NCBI RefSeq assembly: GCF_000091305.1 | Contig: NC_013929.1 | Span: forward strand, 6,076,001 to 6,140,000 | Length of the DNA stretch: 64,000 bases | From: Streptomyces scabiei 87.22 | Lineage (GTDB): Bacteria; Actinomycetota; Actinomycetes; Streptomycetales; Streptomycetaceae | Direction: 5' to 3' | Shown: positions 1-7,666 of the stretch, in pieces | Layout of the letters: every line of letters begins with the position of its first letter | How positions within the stretch are numbered: the first letter of the stretch is position 1 | Position numbers and translations under genes: made by a program | The notes under the pieces: generated by a model | Told to the model about the DNA's origin: nothing | The model's database searches: none | The model's input: the letters and a program-made list of their open reading frames with translations, nothing else

Positions 1-28
1 CCACCAGACACTCGTCGATTCCGGGCAC
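1..28 (-). CDS. 5' end of a leftward gene (partial, small conserved Streptomyces protein)
   Basis: Only nine codons lie in the window. The GTG start at 26-28 reads MPGIDECLV on the minus strand and is preceded by AGGAGG at 38-43 with a 9-base gap, a convincing ribosome binding site. From memory, small Streptomyces proteins beginning MPGIDECL are conserved hypotheticals, but the body of the gene is outside the window, so no function is assigned. Confidence 0.5.
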
Positions 29-393
29 CGTGGCTCCCCTCCTGCCTGCGGTTCGGCTGAGTGACGCAGACGCTACGCAACGTGTGCGTGGGGAGTGAGT
101 GATCTGGCATTTTCCAGCGGAACATGCGGAGAGCCGACTAAGGTAGGTCGACTTGCCTGCTTTTCGCCGCTGTTGGGTGCCGGGCGGTCCGCCGACGCGC
201 TGAGGTGCGGCTATGCGGCCGGGCCGCATACCGGGCGCGGGCCGGGCGCCGGATGTCCCTCACTCTGGGGGGCGTGAGGGGCGTATGTCTGGTGCGCATC
301 CCGGGGCCGGGCGCCCCGCGCCACCTCCGGGCGCTCCTCGGCGACCCGGGGCGCGGGCGACATCGGGCCATCGGTCGAGTCCGGCGGTGCGGG
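29..393. other. Intergenic region left of the decarboxylase gene
   Basis: About 365 bases without a supported gene. The open frames here are antisense or out-of-frame extensions in GC-rich DNA without ribosome binding sites. It holds the promoter side of the leftward partial gene and, next to the decarboxylase stop, GC-rich inverted repeats including the hairpin at 257-280. Confidence 0.5.
257..280 (-). terminator. Putative terminator of the decarboxylase gene
   Basis: CCCTCAC (257-263) and GTGAGGG (274-280) form a 7-bp perfect stem with a 10-base loop about 115 bases past the leftward stop codon. There is no T-run, as is usual for Streptomyces terminators, so the call rests on the hairpin alone. 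Confidence 0.35.
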
Positions 394-1857
394 TCAGAGC
401 CCCAGCAGCCCCGACCTCTCCGCTCCCCCCGCCTCGGCCACGATCTGCTCCACGGTCTGCGCCTGCCGCACCACCGCGAACCGCGTCCGGCCGTCCCCGG
501 GGGCGTATCCGTAGATCCCGGGCCGGGGAAGGGAGTTGTAGGCGTAGTGGTGCGCGAAGTAGTACGCGCCGGTGTCCAGCGCGGCCGCGTAGTCGCCCGG
601 CTCCAGCAGTGGCAGCGGCCGCCCCTCCGCCAGCAGGTCCCCCGCGAAACAGGCGGGGCCCGCCACGTCCTGCACCGCCACCGGCCCGTTCTTCACCCGG
701 CCCTTCGCGTCGTACGCGGCGATCCGCAGCGGCCAGGACCCGGGCGCGTACACCGTCCGCGTTGCCACCTGCACCCCCGCGTGCGTGACCGCGATGGCCC
801 GCCCGCCGGCGCTCTTGGTGTACTCGACGCGGGCGACGATCGACCCGTGCTTCGCCAGCAGCGACCTGCCGAACTCGGTCACCAGCCCGTACCGCCCGTC
901 GAACAGCCCCGGCACCGCCTCCGCGAGCAGCCGCGCGTACTGCTCGTACGTCGGGGTGGCCGCCTCCGAGGCGAAGTTCACCGGCAGTCCGCCGCCGATG
1001 TCGATCGTGTCGATCTGCCGCCGCCCGATCCGCCGGTTGATCTCCTCGGCCAGCTCGTACGTCTCGGTGATCCCCCGGGTCATCAGCGACAGCGGCATCC
1101 CCTGGGACCCGCTGTGCGCGTGCAGCCGGCTCAGCCAGGGGCGGTCCAGATACGCCTGGACGACCCACTCCCGGGCTCCCTCGTCCCGGAGGGCCACGCC
1201 GAACTTGGAGGTCGCCGTCGCCGTCGACAGCGCGCCGATCGCGCCGGAGCCGACCTGCGGGTTCACCCGGATGCCGACGGGGGAGCGGGTGGTGGCCGAC
1301 CGGACGAGCGCGTCGATCCGGTCCAGCTCCTGCGGGTTGTCCGCGTTGACCGCGATGCCCAGCGCCAGCGCCTCCCGCAGCTCGGCCGGGGTCTTGGCGG
1401 GCGAGTCCAGCACGGTCCGCCGCGGCGACACCCCGGCCGCCCGCGCGAGGGCCAGCTCCCCGGCGCTGGCGACCTCGGCGCCGATCCCCGCCTCGCGCAG
1501 CAGCCGCAGCACGGGCACCAGCGGTGTCGCCTTCACCGCGAAGGCGTGCAGCACGGGCGTCCCCGGCGCCGTCACCGCGTCGAACGCCCTCCGCAGCGCT
1601 CCCGCCGAGGCCCGGATCCCGTTGACGTCGAGGAGGGCGACGACCGGGGTGCCGGGGGACAGCAGCCCCTGCTCCACCGCCGCCCGCACGGCCTCGTCCC
1701 GCCGCGCGGCGCGCTCGTCGTCGGTGTCGTACAGCCGCAGTGTCGGCTCGCCGTCCCCGGCCGCCTCCGCGTGCCGGGCGGTGGGCCCGTCCCCGCCGGT
1801 CCCGTTCGTCGTGTCTCCCATCCCGTCCCCCGCTGTCGTGTCGTCGTCCGAGCCCAT
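394..1857 (-). CDS. PLP-dependent decarboxylase, ornithine/diaminopimelate/arginine group IV fold
   Basis: About 487 residues. An alanine-racemase-like PLP barrel is followed by the C-terminal beta domain of group IV decarboxylases. Visible motifs are AVKAT (Schiff-base lysine), HSGSQG, DIGGG (phosphate loop), and a C-terminal GAYYFAHHYAYNS segment that replaces the usual active-site sequence of LysA. EFGRSL stands where LysA has EPGR and CFAGD where CxSxD is usual, so it is probably not the lysine-pathway LysA but a relative acting on another amino acid. ATG 1857 avoids the TTG at 1878; ATG 1821 has a better GGGGGA site and is equally possible. It is divergent from hutU, so the two may share control, but a role in histidine catabolism is not shown. 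Confidence 0.8.
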   Translation of the reverse strand: MGSDDDTTAGDGMGDTTNGTGGDGPTARHAEAAGDGEPTLRLYDTDDERAARRDEAVRAAVEQGLLSPGTPVVALLDVNGIRASAGALRRAFDAVTAPGTPVLHAFAVKATPLVPVLRLLREAGIGAEVASAGELALARAAGVSPRRTVLDSPAKTPAELREALALGIAVNADNPQELDRIDALVRSATTRSPVGIRVNPQVGSGAIGALSTATATSKFGVALRDEGAREWVVQAYLDRPWLSRLHAHSGSQGMPLSLMTRGITETYELAEEINRRIGRRQIDTIDIGGGLPVNFASEAATPTYEQYARLLAEAVPGLFDGRYGLVTEFGRSLLAKHGSIVARVEYTKSAGGRAIAVTHAGVQVATRTVYAPGSWPLRIAAYDAKGRVKNGPVAVQDVAGPACFAGDLLAEGRPLPLLEPGDYAAALDTGAYYFAHHYAYNSLPRPGIYGYAPGDGRTRFAVVRQAQTVEQIVAEAGGAERSGLLGL

Positions 1858-1915
1858 GGATCCAGTGTGTCCAGCCAAACACCCGCGGCGCGCCGCCGCT
1901 GGCCCTACCGATGTA

Positions 1916-1963
1916 TTGACTAGTTCTATTCAGCAAGTCAGGATGTGAATAGTTGCTGTATAG
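1916..1963 (+). promoter_or_regulatory. hutU promoter with nested inverted-repeat operator
   Basis: TTGACT (1916-1921), a 17-base spacer and CAGGAT (1939-1944) form a plausible promoter for hutU. Around it lie two nested dyads: CTATTCAGCAA (1926-1936) with TTGCTGTATAG (1953-1963), 10 of 11 paired, and inside it CTATTCA (1926-1932) with TGAATAG (1946-1952), perfect. A repressor here would cover the -10 element and likely start site. The regulator gene is not in the window. Confidence 0.6.
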
Positions 1964-1978
1964 AGCTGGAGGCAGACC

Positions 1979-3643
1979 GTGTCAGGACCCCGCCCCGTTC
2001 GAGCGCCGCGCGGTACGGAACTCAGCACCCTGGGCTGGCAGCAGGAAGCCGCCCTGCGCATGCTGCAGAACAACCTCGACCCCGAGGTCGCCGAGCACCC
2101 CGACAAGCTCGTCGTCTACGGCGGCACGGGCAAGGCCGCCCGGGACTGGCGCTCCTTCGACGCCATGGTCCGCACCCTGCAGACCCTCAAGCAGGACGAG
2201 ACCATGCTGGTCCAGTCGGGCCGCCCCGTCGGTGTCATGCAGACCCACGAGTGGGCGCCCCGTGTCCTCATCGCCAACTCCAACCTCGTCGGCGACTGGG
2301 CCAACTGGGAGGAGTTCCGCCGGCTGGAACAGCTCGGGCTGACCATGTACGGCCAGATGACCGCCGGTTCCTGGATCTACATCGGCACCCAGGGCATCCT
2401 CCAGGGCACCTACGAGACCTTCGCCGCCGTCGCCGCCAAGAAGTTCGGCGGCACCCTCGCCGGGACCATCACCCTCACCGCCGGTCTCGGCGGCATGGGC
2501 GGCGCCCAGCCCCTCGCGGTGACCATGAACGACGGCGTCGCGATCTGCATCGACTGCGACCCCCGCGCCATCGACCGCCGCATCGAGCACCGCTACCTCG
2601 ACGTCAGGGCCGACTCGCTCGACCACGCCCTCCAGCTGGCCGTCGAGGCCCGTGACGCCCGCCGCCCGCTCTCGATCGGCGTCCTCGGCAACGCGGCCGA
2701 CCTCCTCCCCCGGCTCCTCGCGTCGGGCGCCCCCGTCGACATCGTCACCGACCAGACCTCCGCCCACGACCCGCTGGCCTACCTGCCCGTGGGCGTCGAC
2801 TTCGACGACATGGCGTCCTACGCGGCCAAGGACCCGGCCGGCTTCACCACCCGCGCCCGCGAGTCCATGGCCCGGCACGTCGAGGCGATGGTCGGCTTCC
2901 AGGACGCCGGCGCCGAGGTCTTCGACTACGGCAACTCCATCCGCGGCGAGGCCCAGCTCGCCGGCTACGACCGGGCGTTCGCCTTCCCCGGCTTCGTCCC
3001 CGCCTACATCCGGCCCCTGTTCTGCGAGGGCAAGGGCCCCTTCCGCTGGGCCGCGCTCTCCGGCGACCCCGCCGACATCGCCAAGACCGACAAGGCGATC
3101 CTCGACCTCTTCCCGGAGAACGAGTCCCTGCACCGCTGGATCAAGATGGCCGGCGAACGCGTCCACTTCCAGGGCCTCCCCGCCCGTATCTGCTGGCTCG
3201 GCTACGGCGAGCGGGACAAGGCCGGTGAGCGGTTCAACGACATGGTGGCGAGCGGGGAACTGGCGGCACCGCTGGCGATCGGCCGCGACCACCTGGACTG
3301 CGGCTCCGTCGCCTCCCCCTACCGCGAGACCGAGGCCATGCTCGACGGCTCCGACGCCATCGCCGACTGGCCGCTGCTGAACGCGATGGTGAACGTGGCC
3401 TCGGGGGCGTCCTGGGTCTCCCTGCACCATGGCGGCGGCGTGGGCATGGGCCGCTCCATCCACGCCGGCCAGGTCACGGTCGCCGACGGCACGAAGCTGG
3501 GCGGCGAGAAGATCCGCCGCGTGCTGACCAACGACCCCGGCATGGGCGTCATCCGGCACGTCGACGCGGGCTACGACATCGCCGAGTCCGTCGCCGACGA
3601 CCGGGGCGTACGGGTGCCGATGCGCGAGGGTGAGGACGCGTGA
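1979..3643 (+). CDS. hutU: Urocanate hydratase
   Basis: 554 residues, normal length for HutU. It converts urocanate to 4-imidazolone-5-propanoate, the second step of histidine breakdown, in the cytoplasm. The Rossmann-like segment GLGGMGGAQPLA binds the NAD that acts as an electrophile, and the family segments YGGTGKAARDW, QSGRPVG and LDCGSVASPYRET are all present. The GTG start at 1979 has GGAGG nearby at 1968-1972. It is the first gene of hutU-M20-hutF-hutI, and its stop overlaps the next start by four bases (GTGA). Histidine ammonia-lyase (hutH) is not in the window and must be elsewhere. Confidence 0.95.
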   Translation: MSGPRPVRAPRGTELSTLGWQQEAALRMLQNNLDPEVAEHPDKLVVYGGTGKAARDWRSFDAMVRTLQTLKQDETMLVQSGRPVGVMQTHEWAPRVLIANSNLVGDWANWEEFRRLEQLGLTMYGQMTAGSWIYIGTQGILQGTYETFAAVAAKKFGGTLAGTITLTAGLGGMGGAQPLAVTMNDGVAICIDCDPRAIDRRIEHRYLDVRADSLDHALQLAVEARDARRPLSIGVLGNAADLLPRLLASGAPVDIVTDQTSAHDPLAYLPVGVDFDDMASYAAKDPAGFTTRARESMARHVEAMVGFQDAGAEVFDYGNSIRGEAQLAGYDRAFAFPGFVPAYIRPLFCEGKGPFRWAALSGDPADIAKTDKAILDLFPENESLHRWIKMAGERVHFQGLPARICWLGYGERDKAGERFNDMVASGELAAPLAIGRDHLDCGSVASPYRETEAMLDGSDAIADWPLLNAMVNVASGASWVSLHHGGGVGMGRSIHAGQVTVADGTKLGGEKIRRVLTNDPGMGVIRHVDAGYDIAESVADDRGVRVPMREGEDA

Positions 3644-4953
3644 CCCAGCGCGCAGGGGAGCGTGAAGAGGGGCGCGACGGCAGCGCGGAGGCGGGAGCGC
3701 ACGAACGTGCCCCCCGCCCCGTCACCGGCGGTGCCTCCTTCCACGAGATGTGGCGCGACCTGCTGCCCCTCGGCCGGCACCCCGGCTCCGGCGGCTACCG
3801 CCGGTTCGCCTGGACCGCCGCCGACGCCGACTGCCGGGCCTGGTTCGAGGAGCAGGCCCGGGACCGGGGCCTGCACCACGAGGTGGACCGGAACGGCAAC
3901 CAGTGGGCCTGGCTCGGCGACCCCACCGCCGGGGACGCCGTGGTCACCGGGTCGCACCTCGACTCGGTGCCCGACGGCGGGGCCTTCGACGGCCCCCTCG
4001 GCGTGGTCTCCTCCTTCGCCGCGCTCGACGAACTCCGCGCCCGGGGAGCGCGGTTCGACAAGCCGCTCGCCATCGTCAACTTCGGTGACGAGGAGGGCGC
4101 CCGCTTCGGCCTGGCCTGCGTGGGCTCCCGGCTGGCCACCGGACAGCTGACCGCCGAGCAGGCGGGACGGCTCACCGACGGCGACGGCGTCACCCTCCCC
4201 CGGGCGATGGAGGCCGCCGGATACGACCCGGAGGGCATCGGCGCCGATCCCGAACGCCTCGCACGCATCGGTGCCTTCGTCGAACTGCACGTCGAGCAGG
4301 GGCGGGCCCTGGACCTGTCCGGGGACGCCGTCGGGATCGCCAGCGCGATCTGGCCGCACGGGCGCTGGCGGTTCGACTTCCGCGGCGAGGCGAACCACGC
4401 CGGGACCACGCGCCTCGTCGACCGCCGGGACCCCATGCTGTCGTACGCGGAGACCGTCCTCGCGGCCCGCCGCGAGGCCCGGCTGGCCGGAGCCGTCGCC
4501 ACCTTCGGCAAGATCTCCGTCGAGCCGAACGGGGTCAACGCCATCCCCTCCCTGGTCCGCGGCTGGCTCGACTCCCGCGCCGAGGACCAGGCGACGCTCG
4601 ACACGGTCGTCGGCGCGATCGAGGAGGCGGCCCGCGACTACGCCCGGGAGCACGGGATCGAACTGGACGTCGTCCGGGAGTCCTTCACCCCCGTCGTCGA
4701 GTTCGAGCACGCCCTGCGTGACGAGATCGCCCGCATCCTGGGCCGGGACACGGCAGGCCTGAAGGTGCCGGTCCTCGGAACCGGTGCCGGACACGACGCC
4801 GGGATCCTCTCCGGGACCGTCCCGACCGCCATGCTGTTCGTGCGCAACCCGACAGGTGTCTCGCACTCCCCGGCCGAACACGCCGCCGAGGACGACTGCC
4901 TGGCCGGGGTGACCGCGCTCGCCGACGTACTGGAAGGGCTGGCCCGCAGGTGA
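3640..4953 (+). CDS. M20-family amidohydrolase (allantoate amidohydrolase-like), probable N-formylglutamate deformylase
   Basis: 437 residues of the M20 allantoate amidohydrolase / N-carbamoyl-amino-acid hydrolase group. Metal-site motifs are visible in order: GSHLDSVPDGG, GDEEGARFG, ELHVEQG and GTGAGHDAG. Sequence alone would give an allantoate or carbamoyl-amino-acid hydrolase. The gene is locked between hutU and hutF with GTGA overlaps on both sides, and hutG is missing, so the inferred substrate is N-formyl-L-glutamate, the HutF product. The first 30 or so residues are charged and poorly conserved, so the true start might be slightly downstream, but the coupled GTG at 3640 fits the operon. 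Confidence 0.8.
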   Translation: MTQRAGEREEGRDGSAEAGAHERAPRPVTGGASFHEMWRDLLPLGRHPGSGGYRRFAWTAADADCRAWFEEQARDRGLHHEVDRNGNQWAWLGDPTAGDAVVTGSHLDSVPDGGAFDGPLGVVSSFAALDELRARGARFDKPLAIVNFGDEEGARFGLACVGSRLATGQLTAEQAGRLTDGDGVTLPRAMEAAGYDPEGIGADPERLARIGAFVELHVEQGRALDLSGDAVGIASAIWPHGRWRFDFRGEANHAGTTRLVDRRDPMLSYAETVLAARREARLAGAVATFGKISVEPNGVNAIPSLVRGWLDSRAEDQATLDTVVGAIEEAARDYAREHGIELDVVRESFTPVVEFEHALRDEIARILGRDTAGLKVPVLGTGAGHDAGILSGTVPTAMLFVRNPTGVSHSPAEHAAEDDCLAGVTALADVLEGLARR

Positions 4954-6308
4954 CGGAGACGACCTACTGGCTCGAACACGCCTGGCTCGGCACGCACGTC
5001 GAGCCGGGCGTGACCCTCACGGTGACCACCGGCGGCACCGGCGGCACCGGCGGCCGCATCACCGCGGTGCGCACCGGCACGCCCGCCCCGCCGCCGGGCG
5101 CGGTCGTTCTGCGCGGGCTCACCCTGCCGGGCCTCGCCAACGCCCACAGCCATGCCTTCCACCGGGCCCTGCGCGGCACCGTGCAGGTCGGCTCGGGCAC
5201 CTTCTGGACCTGGCGCGAGGTCATGTACCGGGTCGCGGACCGGCTGACCCCGGACACCTATCACGCCCTCGCGCGGGCCGTGTACGCGGAGATGGCGCTG
5301 GCCGGGATCACGGCGGTGGGCGAGTTCCACTACGTGCACCACGCTCCCGGCGGCACCCCGTACGCCGACCCGAACGCCATGGGTGAGGCGCTGATCGAGG
5401 CCGCGGCCGAGGCGGGCATCCGGATCACCCTCCTCGACACGGCCTACCTCTCCGCCGGTTTCGGCAAGGCACCCGACCAGCACCAGCTCCGCTTCTCCGA
5501 CGGCACGGCGGAGGACTGGGCGGAACGCTGTTCTGTTCTCAAGGACCGGGATCACGCGCGGATCGGTGCGGCCGTGCACTCCGTACGGGCCGTGCCGGCC
5601 GGGCAGCTGGCGACCGTGGCGCGCTGGGCCGAGGAGCGGCGGGCCCCGCTGCACGTGCACCTGTCGGAGCAGACGGCGGAGAACGACGCCTGCCACGCGG
5701 CGCACGGCCGCACCCCCGCCCAGCTCCTCGCCGACCACGGTGTGCTGGGCCCCCGCACGACGGGCGTCCACAACACCCACCTCACCGACGAGGACATCGC
5801 CCTCATCGGCGGCAGCGGCACCGGCACCTGCATGTGCCCCACGACCGAACGGGACCTCGCGGACGGCATCGGCCCGGCCGTCGCCCTGCAACGGGCGGGC
5901 TCCCCGCTCTCCCTCGGCTCCGACAGCCACGCCGTCATCGACCTGCTCGAAGAGGCGCGCGCGATGGAGCTGAACGAGCGTCTGCGCACCCGTACGCGCG
6001 GTCACTGGACGGCGGCGGCCCTTCTGCGGGCGGCCTCGGCCGACGGCCACGCGGCGATCGGCTGGGACGACGCCGGCACCCTGGAGACGGGCGCGCTCGC
6101 CGACTTCACGACGATCGCGCTCGACTCGGTCAGGACAGCGGGGCCGCTGCCACGGCTCGGCGCGGAGACGGCGGTATTCGCCGCGTCGGCAGCGGACGTG
6201 TCGCACACGGTGGTGGGAGGTCGGCACGTCGTACGGGACGGGGCGCACACGCGCGTACCGGATGTGCCGAGAGCCCTCGCGGACGCCGTCGCAGCGCTGC
6301 GCGGATGA
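4950..6308 (+). CDS. hutF: Formimidoylglutamate deiminase
   Basis: 452 residues, amidohydrolase superfamily. It deiminates N-formimidoyl-L-glutamate to N-formyl-L-glutamate and ammonia. The HutF signature ANAHSHAFHR (metal His66 and His68) is present, followed by HVHLSEQ, GVHNTHL and the LGSDSHA aspartate site. The GTG start overlaps the upstream stop by four bases. An N-terminal glycine-threonine stretch (about residues 28-35) comes from a short GGCACCGGC repeat. The presence of HutF rather than a formimidoylglutamase (HutG-type ureohydrolase) means the pathway runs through formylglutamate and needs a deformylase. Confidence 0.93.
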   Translation: MTETTYWLEHAWLGTHVEPGVTLTVTTGGTGGTGGRITAVRTGTPAPPPGAVVLRGLTLPGLANAHSHAFHRALRGTVQVGSGTFWTWREVMYRVADRLTPDTYHALARAVYAEMALAGITAVGEFHYVHHAPGGTPYADPNAMGEALIEAAAEAGIRITLLDTAYLSAGFGKAPDQHQLRFSDGTAEDWAERCSVLKDRDHARIGAAVHSVRAVPAGQLATVARWAEERRAPLHVHLSEQTAENDACHAAHGRTPAQLLADHGVLGPRTTGVHNTHLTDEDIALIGGSGTGTCMCPTTERDLADGIGPAVALQRAGSPLSLGSDSHAVIDLLEEARAMELNERLRTRTRGHWTAAALLRAASADGHAAIGWDDAGTLETGALADFTTIALDSVRTAGPLPRLGAETAVFAASAADVSHTVVGGRHVVRDGAHTRVPDVPRALADAVAALRG

Positions 6309-6391
6309 CCCGGGCCGGCCCGCCCCCGGGCCGGCCCCCCGACCTCGATCCCGACCCCGAACCGACCGCCGACCAGGCAACCAAGGACGCC

Positions 6392-7606
6392 ATGAGCAGC
6401 CCGACGACCGACAGCCCCGCCCACTCGGCGAGCACCGCCAGCACGCTCATCACCAACATCGCCGCCCTGGTCACCAACGACCCCTCTCTCGGCGACGGTT
6501 CCCCTCTCGGACTGATCCAGGACGCGGCCGTCGTCATCGACGGCGACCGCATCGCGTGGACCGGTGATCAGAGCAAAGCACCCGCCACTGACAATCGGGT
6601 CGACGCCGGTGGACGGGCGGTGATCCCGGGCTTCGTGGACTCCCACTCCCACCTCGTCTTCGCGGGTGACCGGACCGCCGAGTTCAACGCCCGCATGTCC
6701 GGCCGGGCCTACAGCGCGGGTGGCATCCGCACGACCGTCGCCGCCACCCGCGCCGCCACCGACGAGGAACTGGAGGCCAACCTCACCCGTTACCTCCGCG
6801 AGGCCCTCCGCCAGGGCACGACCACCTTCGAGACCAAGTCGGGCTACGGCCTGACCGTCCACGACGAGGCGCGGGCGCTGCGCATCGCCGCCCGGCACAC
6901 GGACGAGGTGACGTACCTCGGCGCCCACATCGTCTCCCCCGACCACGCCGAGGACCCCGCCGCCTACGTCGCGCTCGTCACCGGCGAGATGCTCGACGCC
7001 TGTGCCCCGCACGCCCGTTGGATCGACGTCTTCTGCGAGAAGGGCGCCTTCGACGGCGACCAGGCCCGCGCGATCCTCACGGCGGGCCGGGCCAGGGGCC
7101 TGCACCCGCGCATCCATGCCAACCAGCTCTCCTACGGCCCCGGGGTCCAGCTCGCCGTCGAACTGGACGCGGCGAGCGCGGACCACTGCACCCACCTCAC
7201 CGACGCCGACGTGGACGCCCTCGCGAGCGGCAGCACGGTCGCCACGCTCCTGCCCGGCGCCGAGTTCTCCACCCGCGCCGAGTGGCCCGACGCCCGCCGC
7301 CTCCTCGACGCGGGTGTCACCGTCGCCCTCTCCACGGACTGCAACCCGGGGTCGTCGTTCACCTCGTCCGTCCCTTTCTGCGTCGCGCTCGCCGTACGGG
7401 ACATGGGGATGACACCGGACGAGGCGGTCTGGGCGGCCACGGCGGGCGGCGCGCGGGCGCTCCGCCGCGACGACGTCGGCCGGCTCACGCCGGGCGCGTA
7501 CGCCGATCTCGCTCTGCTGGACGCGCCCAGCCATGTCCATCTCGCCTACCGGCCGGGAGTGCCCCTGGTCACGGGCGTGTGGCGCAGGGGCGTACGCGTC
7601 GTCTGA
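6392..7606 (+). CDS. hutI: Imidazolonepropionase
   Basis: 404 residues; opens the imidazolone ring of 4-imidazolone-5-propanoate to give formimidoylglutamate. Metal and substrate motifs: VDSHSHLVFAGDR (His85, His87), HANQLSYGPG, ADHCTHL and STDCNPGSSFT, as in characterised HutI. ATG 6392 has AAGGA at 6383-6387. An in-frame ATG at 6305 overlaps the hutF stop (ATGA) and would add 29 proline/aspartate-rich residues, so translational coupling from there cannot be excluded. Last gene of the hut operon, ended by the hairpin at 7627-7661. Confidence 0.93.
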   Translation: MSSPTTDSPAHSASTASTLITNIAALVTNDPSLGDGSPLGLIQDAAVVIDGDRIAWTGDQSKAPATDNRVDAGGRAVIPGFVDSHSHLVFAGDRTAEFNARMSGRAYSAGGIRTTVAATRAATDEELEANLTRYLREALRQGTTTFETKSGYGLTVHDEARALRIAARHTDEVTYLGAHIVSPDHAEDPAAYVALVTGEMLDACAPHARWIDVFCEKGAFDGDQARAILTAGRARGLHPRIHANQLSYGPGVQLAVELDAASADHCTHLTDADVDALASGSTVATLLPGAEFSTRAEWPDARRLLDAGVTVALSTDCNPGSSFTSSVPFCVALAVRDMGMTPDEAVWAATAGGARALRRDDVGRLTPGAYADLALLDAPSHVHLAYRPGVPLVTGVWRRGVRVV

Positions 7607-7626
7607 CCGGCCCCGGCCCGCAGACG

Positions 7627-7661
7627 GTTCGGACCGGTCCCAGGAAGGGGCCGGTCCGGAC
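7627..7661. terminator. Bidirectional terminator between hutI and the sigma/anti-sigma-lectin gene
   Basis: A 15-base left arm (7627-7641) pairs with 7647-7661 with only two G-T type mismatches and a 5-base loop. It lies between two convergent stop codons and can serve both. Confidence 0.7.
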
Positions 7662-7666
7662 CTGTC

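Noticed and set aside
205..1923. Long open frame antisense to the decarboxylase gene
   Set aside because: Shadow frame in GC-rich DNA: Arg/Pro/Gly-rich, no domain, no ribosome binding site, opposite a gene with clear motifs.
3640..4953. Straight annotation as allantoate amidohydrolase in purine breakdown
   Set aside because: No other allantoin-pathway gene is nearby and the gene is coupled inside the hut operon; the family match alone does not set the substrate.
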